Positions 50,698 through 61,000 of a stretch of 64,000 bases of DNA are shown in pieces. Made by a program: the position numbers and the translations under genes. The DNA lies in assembly GCF_028527925.1 (NCBI RefSeq), contig NZ_JAPESW010000001.1, positions 124,001 to 188,000 on the forward strand. Reading direction: 5' to 3'. Each line of letters begins with the position of its first letter. Position 1 is the stretch's first letter. Source of the DNA: Cellulomonas fimi (lineage in GTDB: Bacteria; Actinomycetota; Actinomycetes; Actinomycetales; Cellulomonadaceae). The notes under the pieces were generated by a model that was not told the origin of the DNA, did not search any database, and saw only the letters and a program-made list of their open reading frames with translations.

Positions 50698-52071
50698 TCA
50701 GCGACGGCGGCGGAGGCGGCGGGTGACGCCGCCGGTCAGCGAGCCCGCGTAGCCGCGCAGGATCGTCAGGTCGGTGCGGCGGACGCCGTAGAACGACAGC
50801 ATCGACACGCCGAACAGCCGCTTGAGGAACCACTGGTTCAGGCCGGACGAGACGACGTAGCCGAGGAGCGTCGCCCATGCCGCGCCCATCGCCCCGTAGG
50901 TCGGGACGAGCACCACGAGCAGGCCGATGTTGAGCACGCAGGCGATCACGAGCGCGATGCTGCGCAGGCCCGGCCGCCCGCGCGCGGACAGGCCCGCACC
51001 GGCGATGGATCCGGGCGTGCTGATGACGACGGCCACGAGCAGCAGCCACGCGATGGGCACGGCGGGCGCGAACTCCTCGCCGAACAGCAGCGGGAGCCAC
51101 CAGAGCATCGTGCCGCCGAGGACGAGCGCGACGACCGTGCAGATGAGCGTCGAGATGCGGGCGGCCGCGGCGAGGCGTGCGTCCTCGCTGCGGCTCGCGT
51201 CGGTCACGAACGTCACGTCGCGCACCGCCCGGTGGATCACCAACGGGAGCTCGCTCACGTTCACCGCGACGACGTACAGGCCGAGCTCGTAGGCGCTGCT
51301 CAGCGGGGTCATGATCGTCTGGTCGACGCGGGACAGCAGGATCCCGGAGATCGTGCCGATCCAGAGCCGCAGGCCGTACCCGGTGAGCGCGCGGGTCGAC
51401 GCCAGGCCCTCGGTGTCGGGCTCGGCCGGCGGCAGCCGTCGGGGCAGCGTGAGGTACGCGAGCGCGCCCATGACGGGCATGACGGCGAGCACGACCGTCG
51501 CGGTGAACGGCGTGAGGTGGTCGGTGAGCCACAGCGGGACGAGCACGGCCAGCCGGAGGCCGGACGCGAGCACCTTCTCCCACGCGACCATCGCCCAGCG
51601 CTGCAGGCCGGACGCGATGCCGCGCAGGACGCCCAGCAGCAGCGTCGGCAGCACCGCGAGCGACGCGACCGCCATGAGCTTCTGGATCTCGAGGTCGCCG
51701 CCGGACAGCCACTCGCGCGCGGCGAACACCGCGCCCGTCGCGAGCAGGCCCGCGAGGACCACGATGAGCGCGCCGTTGCGCGCCGCGACCCGGACCAACC
51801 GCGGGTGCCGCGCGACCGCGTAGGACACGGCCTCCGGCACGCCGAAGGTCATGAGGGCGATCGCGAGCCCGAGCGGCGCCGTCGCGGCGGCGACCGCACC
51901 GCGCCCGTCGACGCCCAGCGACTGCGCGAGGATCGGGCCGCTCGCGAGCGCGACCACGGGCGGGAACAGGTTCCCGACCAGCGTGATCGTCATGCTGCGG
52001 GCGGTGCCGCCCTTCGCCTTCGTGCGGTCCTCCACCGCCGGCCCTCCGGTCCCCCCGGTCGTGCGGGTCAC
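50698..52071 (-). CDS. polysaccharide flippase (Wzx-like, MOP superfamily)
   Basis: 457 aa with 12-14 membrane helices. The N-terminus MTITLVGNLFPPVVALASGPILAQSLGVDGRGAVAAA and the TGYGLRLWIGTISGILLSRVDQTIMTPLSSAYELGLYVVAV segment are characteristic of the polysaccharide-synthesis branch of the MOP flippases. A very basic C-terminus (TRRLRRRR) lies in the cytoplasm. It should move lipid-linked repeat units across the membrane for the Wzy-like protein. GTG at 52071 in GTGA overlap with the GT2 gene, forming one operon. Confidence 0.88.
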   Translation of the reverse strand: MTRTTGGTGGPAVEDRTKAKGGTARSMTITLVGNLFPPVVALASGPILAQSLGVDGRGAVAAATAPLGLAIALMTFGVPEAVSYAVARHPRLVRVAARNGALIVVLAGLLATGAVFAAREWLSGGDLEIQKLMAVASLAVLPTLLLGVLRGIASGLQRWAMVAWEKVLASGLRLAVLVPLWLTDHLTPFTATVVLAVMPVMGALAYLTLPRRLPPAEPDTEGLASTRALTGYGLRLWIGTISGILLSRVDQTIMTPLSSAYELGLYVVAVNVSELPLVIHRAVRDVTFVTDASRSEDARLAAAARISTLICTVVALVLGGTMLWWLPLLFGEEFAPAVPIAWLLLVAVVISTPGSIAGAGLSARGRPGLRSIALVIACVLNIGLLVVLVPTYGAMGAAWATLLGYVVSSGLNQWFLKRLFGVSMLSFYGVRRTDLTILRGYAGSLTGGVTRRLRRRR

Positions 52072-53105
52072 GACGCGCCCGGCACCTTCCCGGCGCGCAC
52101 CGTGCGCCGCCCGTCGCGCGCGTACTCGACGTACACCGTGCCGTACGCACCCGCGATCATGCCCGTGCCGCGCGCGAACGTGCGACGGCCCTTCGCCTGG
52201 TGGACGGCCGAGCGCGTCGCGGTGCCGAGCGCCCAGCGGGCTGCGCCGCCGGCGGCCCGGACCGCGCCCTGACCCGTCACGCGCACCCGGACGAGCGCGC
52301 GGTCCAACGGGCCGTCGGCCAGCACGACGGACGTGCGGCCCCACGTGTTGCCGTTGCGGAACGCACGCGCGAGCACCCAGCGGCGCGTCACGCGGTCGGG
52401 CGGTACGACGTCGACCACGACGGCCTCGTCGCACCACACCATCCGCCCGCCGGCCTTCGCGAGCTGCCGCGTGAGGAGCTGGTCGGAGCCGCCGGACAGC
52501 CCGAACCGCTCGTCGAAGCGCAGACCGAGCTCGCGCACCCGGGCCATGTCCAGCAGCAGGTTGTTCGTGGCGGCCACGTCGGTCGTCGTGCCCGTCGGCA
52601 GGCGCCGGCGGTCGAAGAACCGGCCCGCGGTCACCCACGCGTCGGGCTGCTGCTCGAACTCGGACACCACGGGCCCGACGACGCCCTCCGGGCGGTCCAC
52701 CAGGTACGTGTCGACGAGCAGGCGCAGCCACGTCGGGACGGGCCGCTCGTCGTCGTCGATGAACACCAGCAGGTCCGCGTCGGCCGACTCGTCGAACGCG
52801 CGGTTGCGGGCCGCGGCGATGCCGGGCTGCGGCTCGTGCGCGTACCGCACGACGGGTCCACCGTCGGCTGCCGAACGCGCCGCCTCGGCCTGCACGACGC
52901 CGCGCGCACCGCCCTCGGGGTCGTTGTCGACGACGAGCACCTCCGCCGGCGGGTCGAGCAGCGCGGCCTGGGCCACGAGCATCGGCAGCGCCGCCCGCAG
53001 GTCGTCGGGGCGCTTGTACGTCAGCACCCCGACGACCGTGCGCGGGTCGTCGTGACCGGCCGCGGCCGCGTCGTGCGCGGCCGCCGTCGTCGAGCCGTCC
53101 TCCAT
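52068..53105 (-). CDS. glycosyltransferase family 2
   Basis: 345 aa. GT-A fold: VVGVLTYKRPDDLRAALPMLVAQ opens the domain, VLVVDNDPEGG and PGIAAARNRAFDESADADLLVFIDDDERP follow, with DDD as the metal-binding DxD element. GGSDQLLTRQLAKAG supplies the acceptor-side ED-like motif. A basic C-terminal part (about 245-345) may contact the membrane. Donor and acceptor unknown. ATG at 53105; 38 bases downstream of the 1569-aa secreted protein gene. Confidence 0.88.
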   Translation of the reverse strand: MEDGSTTAAAHDAAAAGHDDPRTVVGVLTYKRPDDLRAALPMLVAQAALLDPPAEVLVVDNDPEGGARGVVQAEAARSAADGGPVVRYAHEPQPGIAAARNRAFDESADADLLVFIDDDERPVPTWLRLLVDTYLVDRPEGVVGPVVSEFEQQPDAWVTAGRFFDRRRLPTGTTTDVAATNNLLLDMARVRELGLRFDERFGLSGGSDQLLTRQLAKAGGRMVWCDEAVVVDVVPPDRVTRRWVLARAFRNGNTWGRTSVVLADGPLDRALVRVRVTGQGAVRAAGGAARWALGTATRSAVHQAKGRRTFARGTGMIAGAYGTVYVEYARDGRRTVRAGKVPGAS

Positions 53106-53143
53106 CGATCCCCCCGCCGGACGTCGCTCCCCCTGAGCGGCGA

Positions 53144-56100
53144 TCATGGCACGACCGGGCGCGCCACCAGCTCGCTCCACCGAGCCGTGAGCGGCAGCGT
53201 CGTCGTGGTCGACGACGTGTACACCGACAGGCCGATCCCGCCCGCGGCCTGCAGCGCGGCCGTGGTGCTCGTGCCCGACAGGGTCCACGTGGTCGGCTCC
53301 GGCGAGCCCGAGGCCCACACCTTCGCGCGCAGCGTCGTCGTGCCCGTCCCGGTCACCTGGAAGCGGGCCTGCAGCGTCTGGCCGGCGGCGTAGGTGATGC
53401 CGGGGACGTTGACCTGGGCCACGGTGACCGTGGTGCCGGCGGAGATCCCGACGATCGACGCCCGCACGACACCCGTCGACAGCATCTTGAGGCGCAGGCG
53501 GTAGCCGTCCGTCGTGCCCGCGGTGCGACCCGCGAGCTCGAGGTCGGTGCCCGACCCGGTCGGCATGACGTCGAGGGCGACCTTCGCCGTGAGGTCCGTG
53601 CTGGTCGACGAGACCGGCAGGAAGGACGACAGGCGGAACCCGGCGCCGGTCACGCGCATCGCGCCCGTCCCGTTCGCGACCGAGAAGTTCGTCGCACCAC
53701 CCTGGACCGTCCACGCGCCGCCGGTGTCGGCCGAGCCCCAGCCGCCCGTGACCGACCGCGCGAACGGGTCGAGCGCGAACGGGGTGTCCGCTGGCGGCGC
53801 GGCCACGGTGACCTCACGGGTCGTGGTGCCGGTGTCGCCGTCGTCGTCCGTCGTCGTGAGCGTGATCGTGTACGTGCCGTCGGCGGCGTACGTGTGGTTC
53901 GCCGTCGCGCCGGTCGCCGTCGCGCCGTCGCCGAACTGCCACGCGTACGACGTGATCTGGCCGTCCGCGTCGGTCGAGGCCGACGCGTCGACCGCCACCG
54001 CGAGGTGCGTCGGCGTCGCCGTGAAGGCCGCGACCGGGCCCTGGTTCGGGACGGGCGCCGCCACGGTGACCTCGCGGGTCGTCGTGCCGGTGTCGCCGCG
54101 GTCGTCCGTGACGGTCAGCGTGACCGTGTAGGTGCCGGCCGCCGCGTAGGTGTGCGACGCCGTCGCACCCGTGCCCGTCGCACCGTCGCCGAAGTCCCAC
54201 GCGTGCGCGGTGAGGGTGCCGTCGGCGTCGGCCGACGCGGAGCCGTCGACCGCCACCGTGAGGTCCGTCGGCGTCGCGGTGAACGCCGCCACGGGTGCCT
54301 GGTTCGGCGCCACGACCGTGATCGTGCGGACCGTCTGCGCGCTGCCGCCGCGGTCGTCCGTGACGGTGAGCGTCACCTGGTAGTCGCCGCCCGCCGCGTA
54401 GGTGTGCGTCGGGGCGGGGCCGTCGCCCGTCGTGCCGTCGCCGAACGTCCACGCGTGCTGCGTGATCGTGCCGTCCGGGTCGGTGGACGTGCCGGCGTCG
54501 AACGCGACCGTCAGGTCCGTCGGCGTCGCGGTGAACGCGGCCGTCGGCAGCTGGTTCGGCGGGACGACCGTGACGTCGTGCGTGACCTGCGCGGTCGCGC
54601 CCTTGTCGTCCGTGACCGTCAGCGTGACCGGGTAGGTCCCGCCCGCCGCGTAGGTGTGCGACGGCGTCGCCCCTGTGGCGGTCGCGCCGTCCCCGAACGT
54701 CCACGCGTAGCCGGCGACCGTGCCGTCGGGGTCCGTCGAGCCGGACGCGTCGAACGCGACCGTCAGGTCGGTCGGCGTCGACGTGAACGCGCCGACCGGC
54801 AGCTGGTTCGGGAGCTGCCCCGTCTTGCCGAGCGCGTAGTGGTTGGCCACCGTCTGCGCGTCGAGCACCGAGGAGTAGACCGCGACCTCGTCGATCGTGC
54901 CCGCGAACCACGCCTGCGGGCCCCACGTCGTGTCGCCGAAGATCCGCCAGTAGCCGTTGTACGCCTGCGCGGCCGTCTGGGGGTTCGTGCCCTGCAACGC
55001 GCCGTCGACGTACAGCTTCATGCCGTCCGGGCCCTGGGTGGCGACGAGGTGGTGCCACTGGTTGTTGTTGTACGACGCGGTGGTCGTGATCGTGTTGGCC
55101 ACGCCCGTCCACGTGCCGAAGGTGAGGCGCCCGTTCGTCTCCATGTAGACGTGCCGGTCGTAGCTGCCCGACACCCCGGTGTTCGTGTCGCCGAAGCCGA
55201 TGAGCTTGCCGCCGTTCGTGGTCGACGTCCTGAACCACAGCTCCTGCGAGTAGACCGTCGGGTTCGAGACCTGCTGCGTGCTCGCGACGAGCGTGTTGCT
55301 CGAGCCGAGCGACCGGACCGCGGTGTTGCTCACGCCCGACAGCGCGCCCGACTGGCTGCGCAGGAGGGTGCCCCGGTAGACGCCCGGCGTCCCGTACGGG
55401 CCGGAGTCGGCCGCCGTGGTGCCCGACCCCTCCGCGAGCCGCCAGTACAGCTCGGGCCCGGCGTCGTAGACGGCCTTGCCGTACGCGTCGGCGGGTGCCG
55501 GCGGCTTGGCGACGGTGCGGCCCGAGAGCGTGTAGTGGCTCTCGACCTGCGCGACCGTGAGCGGCGCCGGGTAGACGGCGACGTCGTCGATGCTGCCCGC
55601 GAGGTAGCCGCTCGTCGGCTGGTTCGGCCACCCGCCGAGGTTGTCGCCGCCGATCCGCCAGTAGCCGGTGTAGGCCTGGCCGGTGGTCGTGTCGGCACGC
55701 TGCCCGACGCGGCGCCCGTCGACGTAGAGCTTCATGCCCTCGGTACCCATCGACGCCACGACGTGGTGCCACTGGCCGTCGTTGTACGCCGCGGAGCTCG
55801 TGACCGTCCGGGCCGAGCCCGGGTACACCCCGAACGTGATCTTGCCCGAGTTCTCCATGTAGACGTGCCGGTCGTAGCTGCCCGACGAGCCCGTCTGCAG
55901 GTTCGCGAAGCCGATGATCTTGCCGCCGCGCGTGGTGGTCGTCTTGATCCACGCCTCGACCGCGAACGAGTCGGGGCCCTGGATCGGCGTGGTCGTGGTG
56001 CCCGTCGAGCTCGCGGTGCCGTCGAACGTCGAGGCGGCGTTCGGGTCGTCGATGATCGCGCCGGCCGCGCCGCGCGTCACGGTGGACCCGAGCGCGAGGT

Positions 56101-57853
56101 CGGACCAGCCGACCCAGTCGAACGCCGTGGTCCCGCTGGGCTCACCGAGCCGCCACAGCGACGTCGCGCCGTCGGTGCGCACCTGCTGCGCGTACGCGCT
56201 CGTCGAGGAGTCGTCGGAGACGGTGACCTGGACCTGGTCCGTGATCGCGGAGTTGCCGAACGGGTCGACGGCCTTGATCCGGTAGGTGTACGTCGCCCCC
56301 GGCGTGAGGCCGGTGTCCATGAAGCCCATCTGCGGGCGCTTCCAGACCACCGACGGCGCGGTCACCGTGTGGATGACCTGACCGTTGCGCGACACGGTGT
56401 ACGTGAGGTTCTCGTTGTCGCGGTCGTAGTTCGCCGGCCAGCTCAGGCGCACCGTGCCCGCCTGGAACGACGCGGCCGACAGCGGCCACGTGCCCGACGC
56501 GAGGCGGGGGCCCTGCTTGTTGGGCGCGGTGTCCGTGCGCGCGAACCGCGCGAGACCCTGCTGGCCCTTGTTGTTGACGATCGTGAACTCGCCGCCGTAC
56601 AGCAGGTACTGGTCGTTGCCCGTGACCGTCCACGGCCCCTGGCCCTGGCCCGTGTACGAGCCCGAGTTGATGTCCGGGTACCAGTTGAGGAGCGTCGGCG
56701 TGGGCTTGCCGGCGTAGTTGTAGTAGCCGTACGGGTCGGCGGTCGCGACGCCCGTCACGGCCTTGCTGAACGCGAGCGCGCGGTAGAACGTCCACGGCTC
56801 GGTCTGCGGGAAGCCGCCGATGTTGCCGCAGTAGTGCGGGTGCCCCGCGACGTACACCGCGTCACCCGGGCCGGGCCACGCCGCGTACGTGTCGCCGTGG
56901 CAGTCCTCGACCCAGACCAGCTCGCCGGTGGCCCAGTCGCCGCGCGCGGTGCCCTCGAGGTTGCCGGTGCTGCCGAACACGTATCCGGTGACGTAGAAGC
57001 TGGTCGCGTCGCTCGTGAGGCTCGTGATCGACGCCTGCGTCGAGCCGTTGCGGATGAGCCCGTTGATCGCGAGCGGCAGCGTCGCGCCCGAGACGGCGTC
57101 GACGCGCGCCAGGCCGTAGCCCGGGTTCCCGCTGCCGTTGAACGTCGAGAAGCTGCCGCCGACGATGACCTGCGACTGGTCGGGCGAGACGACGAGCGCG
57201 CTCACCGAGCCGTCGTCCGCGCTGGGCGCCCACGGCAGGAGCGCGCCGTCGGCCGCGTTGAACGCCGCGACCTTGTTGCGGGGCGACCCGTTCGCGTTCG
57301 TGAACGAGCCGCCGACGTACACGGTGGTGTTCGTCGCGACGATCGTGCGCACCTGCGAGTCGACGCCCGGGTTGAAGGACGACACGAGCGCCCCCGTCGC
57401 CGCGTCGAACGCCGCGATCCGGTACCGCGGCTGCCCCGCGATGCTCGTGAAGTTGCCGCCCACGTACACGCGCGTCCCGTCCGGCGACACCGCGACCGTC
57501 CGCACCTGCGCGTTGGGGTTCGGCGCCCACGAGGCGTCGAGGACACCGGTCGTCAGGTCGTACGCGAGGAGGTTCGCGCGGGGCACCAGGTTGGTGCCGG
57601 CCGCCGAGCCTGCCGGGCGCGCGTTCGCGAAGTCACCACCGACGAAGACACGCGACCCGGCGATCCCCTGCTGCCAGACGACGCCGTCGATCTGCACGGT
57701 CGGCAGCGAGTCGGCGGCGACCGTGAGCGGGGTCCCCTCGAGCGGCACGGTGTCGGCGGCGGCCGGCGTCGCGAGCGTCAGGCCCGCGAACGACAGGGCG
57801 ACGGCAGCGACGAGCGCGGAGGAACGGGCGACGAGTCCGCGGGAACGGGTCAT
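53144..57853 (-). CDS. giant secreted multidomain protein (propeller-like, FN3, two LamG, four PKD, novel C-terminal domain)
   Basis: 1569 aa. Signal peptide (1-34, ending ATPAAA); propeller-like repeat region (about 35-450) with recurring VYVGGNFTSIAG motifs; an FN3-like domain (about 452-548); two LamG/concanavalin-like domains (552-775 and 792-1005), each with YDRHVYMETNG or similar and YVDG motifs; four PKD domains (1015-1348) with FGDG and HTYAAGG motifs; and a beta-rich C-terminal domain (1353-1569, starting FALDPFARSVTGGWGSADTGG). No LPXTG signal or membrane tail, so it is released or held by polymer binding. Probably a surface or matrix adhesin. Paralogue of the next upstream gene. 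Confidence 0.85.
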   Translation of the reverse strand: MTRSRGLVARSSALVAAVALSFAGLTLATPAAADTVPLEGTPLTVAADSLPTVQIDGVVWQQGIAGSRVFVGGDFANARPAGSAAGTNLVPRANLLAYDLTTGVLDASWAPNPNAQVRTVAVSPDGTRVYVGGNFTSIAGQPRYRIAAFDAATGALVSSFNPGVDSQVRTIVATNTTVYVGGSFTNANGSPRNKVAAFNAADGALLPWAPSADDGSVSALVVSPDQSQVIVGGSFSTFNGSGNPGYGLARVDAVSGATLPLAINGLIRNGSTQASITSLTSDATSFYVTGYVFGSTGNLEGTARGDWATGELVWVEDCHGDTYAAWPGPGDAVYVAGHPHYCGNIGGFPQTEPWTFYRALAFSKAVTGVATADPYGYYNYAGKPTPTLLNWYPDINSGSYTGQGQGPWTVTGNDQYLLYGGEFTIVNNKGQQGLARFARTDTAPNKQGPRLASGTWPLSAASFQAGTVRLSWPANYDRDNENLTYTVSRNGQVIHTVTAPSVVWKRPQMGFMDTGLTPGATYTYRIKAVDPFGNSAITDQVQVTVSDDSSTSAYAQQVRTDGATSLWRLGEPSGTTAFDWVGWSDLALGSTVTRGAAGAIIDDPNAASTFDGTASSTGTTTTPIQGPDSFAVEAWIKTTTTRGGKIIGFANLQTGSSGSYDRHVYMENSGKITFGVYPGSARTVTSSAAYNDGQWHHVVASMGTEGMKLYVDGRRVGQRADTTTGQAYTGYWRIGGDNLGGWPNQPTSGYLAGSIDDVAVYPAPLTVAQVESHYTLSGRTVAKPPAPADAYGKAVYDAGPELYWRLAEGSGTTAADSGPYGTPGVYRGTLLRSQSGALSGVSNTAVRSLGSSNTLVASTQQVSNPTVYSQELWFRTSTTNGGKLIGFGDTNTGVSGSYDRHVYMETNGRLTFGTWTGVANTITTTASYNNNQWHHLVATQGPDGMKLYVDGALQGTNPQTAAQAYNGYWRIFGDTTWGPQAWFAGTIDEVAVYSSVLDAQTVANHYALGKTGQLPNQLPVGAFTSTPTDLTVAFDASGSTDPDGTVAGYAWTFGDGATATGATPSHTYAAGGTYPVTLTVTDDKGATAQVTHDVTVVPPNQLPTAAFTATPTDLTVAFDAGTSTDPDGTITQHAWTFGDGTTGDGPAPTHTYAAGGDYQVTLTVTDDRGGSAQTVRTITVVAPNQAPVAAFTATPTDLTVAVDGSASADADGTLTAHAWDFGDGATGTGATASHTYAAAGTYTVTLTVTDDRGDTGTTTREVTVAAPVPNQGPVAAFTATPTHLAVAVDASASTDADGQITSYAWQFGDGATATGATANHTYAADGTYTITLTTTDDDGDTGTTTREVTVAAPPADTPFALDPFARSVTGGWGSADTGGAWTVQGGATNFSVANGTGAMRVTGAGFRLSSFLPVSSTSTDLTAKVALDVMPTGSGTDLELAGRTAGTTDGYRLRLKMLSTGVVRASIVGISAGTTVTVAQVNVPGITYAAGQTLQARFQVTGTGTTTLRAKVWASGSPEPTTWTLSGTSTTAALQAAGGIGLSVYTSSTTTTLPLTARWSELVARPVVP

Positions 57854-57903
57854 GGGGCACCTCGGGGGCGACGGGGGCGCGCGGCAGGGCGAGCCACGCA
57901 CGA

Positions 57904-57971
57904 GGATCGTATGCAGGCGAAACCGCACCGAAGGGTGAGGAACCGGGTGAACTGGACGCGCAACCGGGTGA
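57904..57971 (-). promoter_or_regulatory. promoter region of the 1569-aa protein gene with TTCACC box
   Basis: On the minus strand TTCACCC (57951-57945) is followed 41 bases later by ACGATCC (57910-57904), a likely -10 region. Two more TCACCC copies flank it (57971-57966 and 57938-57933). The downstream GCGGTTTCGC is also found upstream of the paralogue. Confidence 0.5.
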
Positions 57972-58099
57972 TTCGGACGAATCGTTTCGCCGGTCGGTGC
58001 CGCAGGCCGCCCACCTGCACGCGCAGGCAAGGCCTGACTCGCGGACGGCCCGGCCTGGGCGCACCGCGCGTGGGTGCACGCGACGCCGCGCGGGACGCG

Positions 58100-61000
58100 T
58101 CAGGCGGTGACCGGACGCGCGGTGAGCTGGCTCCAGCGGGCGGTCAGCGGCAGCGTCGTCGTGGTCGACGACGTGTACACCGACAGCCCGACCCCACCGG
58201 CCACCTGCAGCGCCGCCGTGGTGCTCGTGCCGGCGAGCGTCCACGCCGTCGGCTCGGGCGTCCCCGCCGGCCAGACCTTGAGCCGCAGGTTCGTCGTGCC
58301 CGTGCCCTCCACCTGGAAGCGCACCGACAGCGTCTGCCCGGCCGCGTAGGTGATGCCCGGCACGTTCACCTGCGCCACGGTCGCCGTCGTGCCCGCGGAC
58401 ACGCCGATGATGGACGCGCGCACCACGCCGGTGCTCAGCATCTTGAGCCGCGCCCGGTAGCCGTCGGTCGTGCCGACCGTGCGGCCCGCGACCTCGAGAT
58501 CCGTGCCGCTGCCCGTCGGCGCCACGTCGAGCGCGACGTCCACCCGGACGTCGGAGCTCGCCGACGACACGGGCAGGAAGGACGACAGCCGGAAGCCGGC
58601 ACCGGTGACGCGCATCGCGCCGACGCCCGACGCGACGGAGAAGTTCGCCGCGCCCCCCGCGACCGTCCAGGCGCCGCCCGTGTCGGCCGAGCCCCAGCCG
58701 CCCGCGACCGTCCGGGCGAACGCGTCCGCCGCGAACGGCGTGTCGGCCGGCGGGGTGGTGACCGTGACGTCCTTGGTCGTCTGCGCGGTCGCACCGTCGT
58801 CGTCCGTGACCGTGAGCGTCACCGTGTAGGTGCCGTCGGCGGCGTAGGTGTGCGACGCGGTCGCGCCTGTCGCCGTGCCGCCGTCGCCGAAGCTCCACGC
58901 GCGCTGCGCGATCGTGCCGTCCGGGTCGGACGAGCCGGCCGAGTCGACCTGCACCGTCAGACCCGCGGTCGTCGCGGTGAACGCCGGCACGGGCGGCTGG
59001 TTGGGCGGCGGCGGCGTGACGGTCACGTCGTGCGAGACCTGCGCGGTGAGGCCGTCGTCGTCCGTCACGGTGAGCGTCACGGTGTACGTGCCGCCCGCCG
59101 CGTAGGTGTGCGACGCGGTCGCGCCGGTCCCCGTGCCGCCGTCGCCGAAGCTCCAGGCGTACGAGGCGATCGTGCCGTCGGGGTCGGCCGACGCGGAGCC
59201 GTCGACGTTCACCGTCAGGCCGTTCGCCGTCGGGGTGAAGGCGGCCACCGGGGGCTGCTCCGGCGCCTCGCCCGTCACACCGAGCGTGTGGTGCGCCGCG
59301 ATCGTCCCCGGCGCGAGGGCGAACGGGTACACCGCGACCTCGTCGATCGCGCCGTTGAAGTTGTTCGACGTCGGCGCGTTCGGCCAGCCGCTCAGGCTGT
59401 CGCCGCCGATCCGCCAGAAGCCGGTGAAGTTGCGGCCCGACGGGTTGTCCGTGCGCGACGCGACCAGCGCGCCGTCCACGTACAGCGCCATCCCGCGGCC
59501 GTCCATGGTGCCGACGACGTGGTGCCACTGCCCGTTGTTGATCGCCTGCGGCGAGCGGACGGTGCGGTTCTGCCCCGGGCTCGCGCCGAACTGCACACGG
59601 CCCGCGGAGTCGACGTAGAGCTGCCGGTCGCGCGTCCCGCTCGTCCCGGTGAGGCTCGTCGAGTTGCCGAACCCGACGACCCAACCGCCCTGGTTCGACG
59701 TCGTGCGGATCCACGCCTCGACGGACAGCTCGTTCATGTTCTGCTCGCGCTGCGGCGCGACGACGCGGCTGTTCGTCGTGCCCGCGAACGTGGTGGCCGT
59801 CGTCGAGTCGCCCGCGATCGCGCCGGTCGTGCCGCGGGTCAGCGCGGTGCCGGTCGTGGCGTCGTCCGTGCCCGCCGCGTCGAGCGCGTTCGTGCCGCCC
59901 GACTCGCCGAGGCGCCAGTAGTGCGACGCGCCGTCGGTCATGACGGTCTGCGCGTACGGACTCACGGGGCCCGTGCCGTCGGCGACCACCTGGACGGACG
60001 GGCTCGTCACCGTGTTGCCGAACGGGTCCGAGACCCGCACCGCGTACGTGTACGTCTGACCTGGTGTCAGCCCGGTGTCCGTGTACCCCTGCGTGGGGCG
60101 CTTCCAGATGACCGACTTCTTGACCTCGTTCGACACGGGCTGGCCGTTGCGCAGCACGCGGTAGGTGAGGTCCTCGTTGTCGAAGTCCGCGTTCGCGGTC
60201 CACGAGATGCGCACGGCACCCGTCCCGATGCCGCGGGCGGTGGGCGTGAAGTCCGCGCCCGAGAACCGCGGACCCTGGTCGTTCGGCGCGATGCTCAGGA
60301 CGGCGAACCGCACGAGCCCCTGCTGGCGGCGGAAGTTCACGTTGAGGAACTCACCGCCGTAGACGATGTACCGGTCGTCGCCGGTGACGGCCCACGGGCC
60401 CTGGTTCTGGCCGGTGTACGTGCCCGTGTCCAGGTCGGGGTAGAAGTTGAGCATCTCGGGCGCGTTCGTGCCCTCGAAGTTGGTGTAGCCGAGGTGCTCG
60501 CGGCCGAGCTTGCGCATGGGCTCCTTGGTGTACGCGTCCGCGCGGTAGAACAGCCACTCGTCGTTCTGCGGCGTGCCGCCGCCGTTGCCGCAGTAGTGGT
60601 GGTGGCTCGCCGCGTAGACGACCGGCCCCTGCGCGTGCACGGCGTACGAGTCGCCGTGGCAGTCGGCGATCCAGCGGATCGACCCGGTCTCCCAGTCGGC
60701 CGCGAAGACGCCCTCGAGCGTGCCGCCCGAGCGGCCGAACGTGTAGCCGGTGCCGTACATGTTGTCGGCGTCGCCCGTCAGGCCGGTGATCGACCCCGCG
60801 GTGCCGCTGTTGCGGATCTGCGACGTCGCCGGGAACGGCAGCGGCGCACCCGTCACCGAGTCGACGCGGGCCAGCCCGTCGGGCGCCGCGGTGCTGCCGT
60901 TGAACGACGTGAAGTTGCCGCCGACGATCACGGTCGACCCGTCGGGCGACACGGTGAGCGCGCTCACCGAGCCGTCGTCCACCGTCGGGTTCCACGGCAG

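Noticed and set aside
53800..54830. Four roughly 250-base DNA repeats resembling a repeat array
   Set aside because: They are the PKD-domain modules of the 1569-aa protein; there are no short identical direct repeats with unique spacers, so it is not CRISPR.
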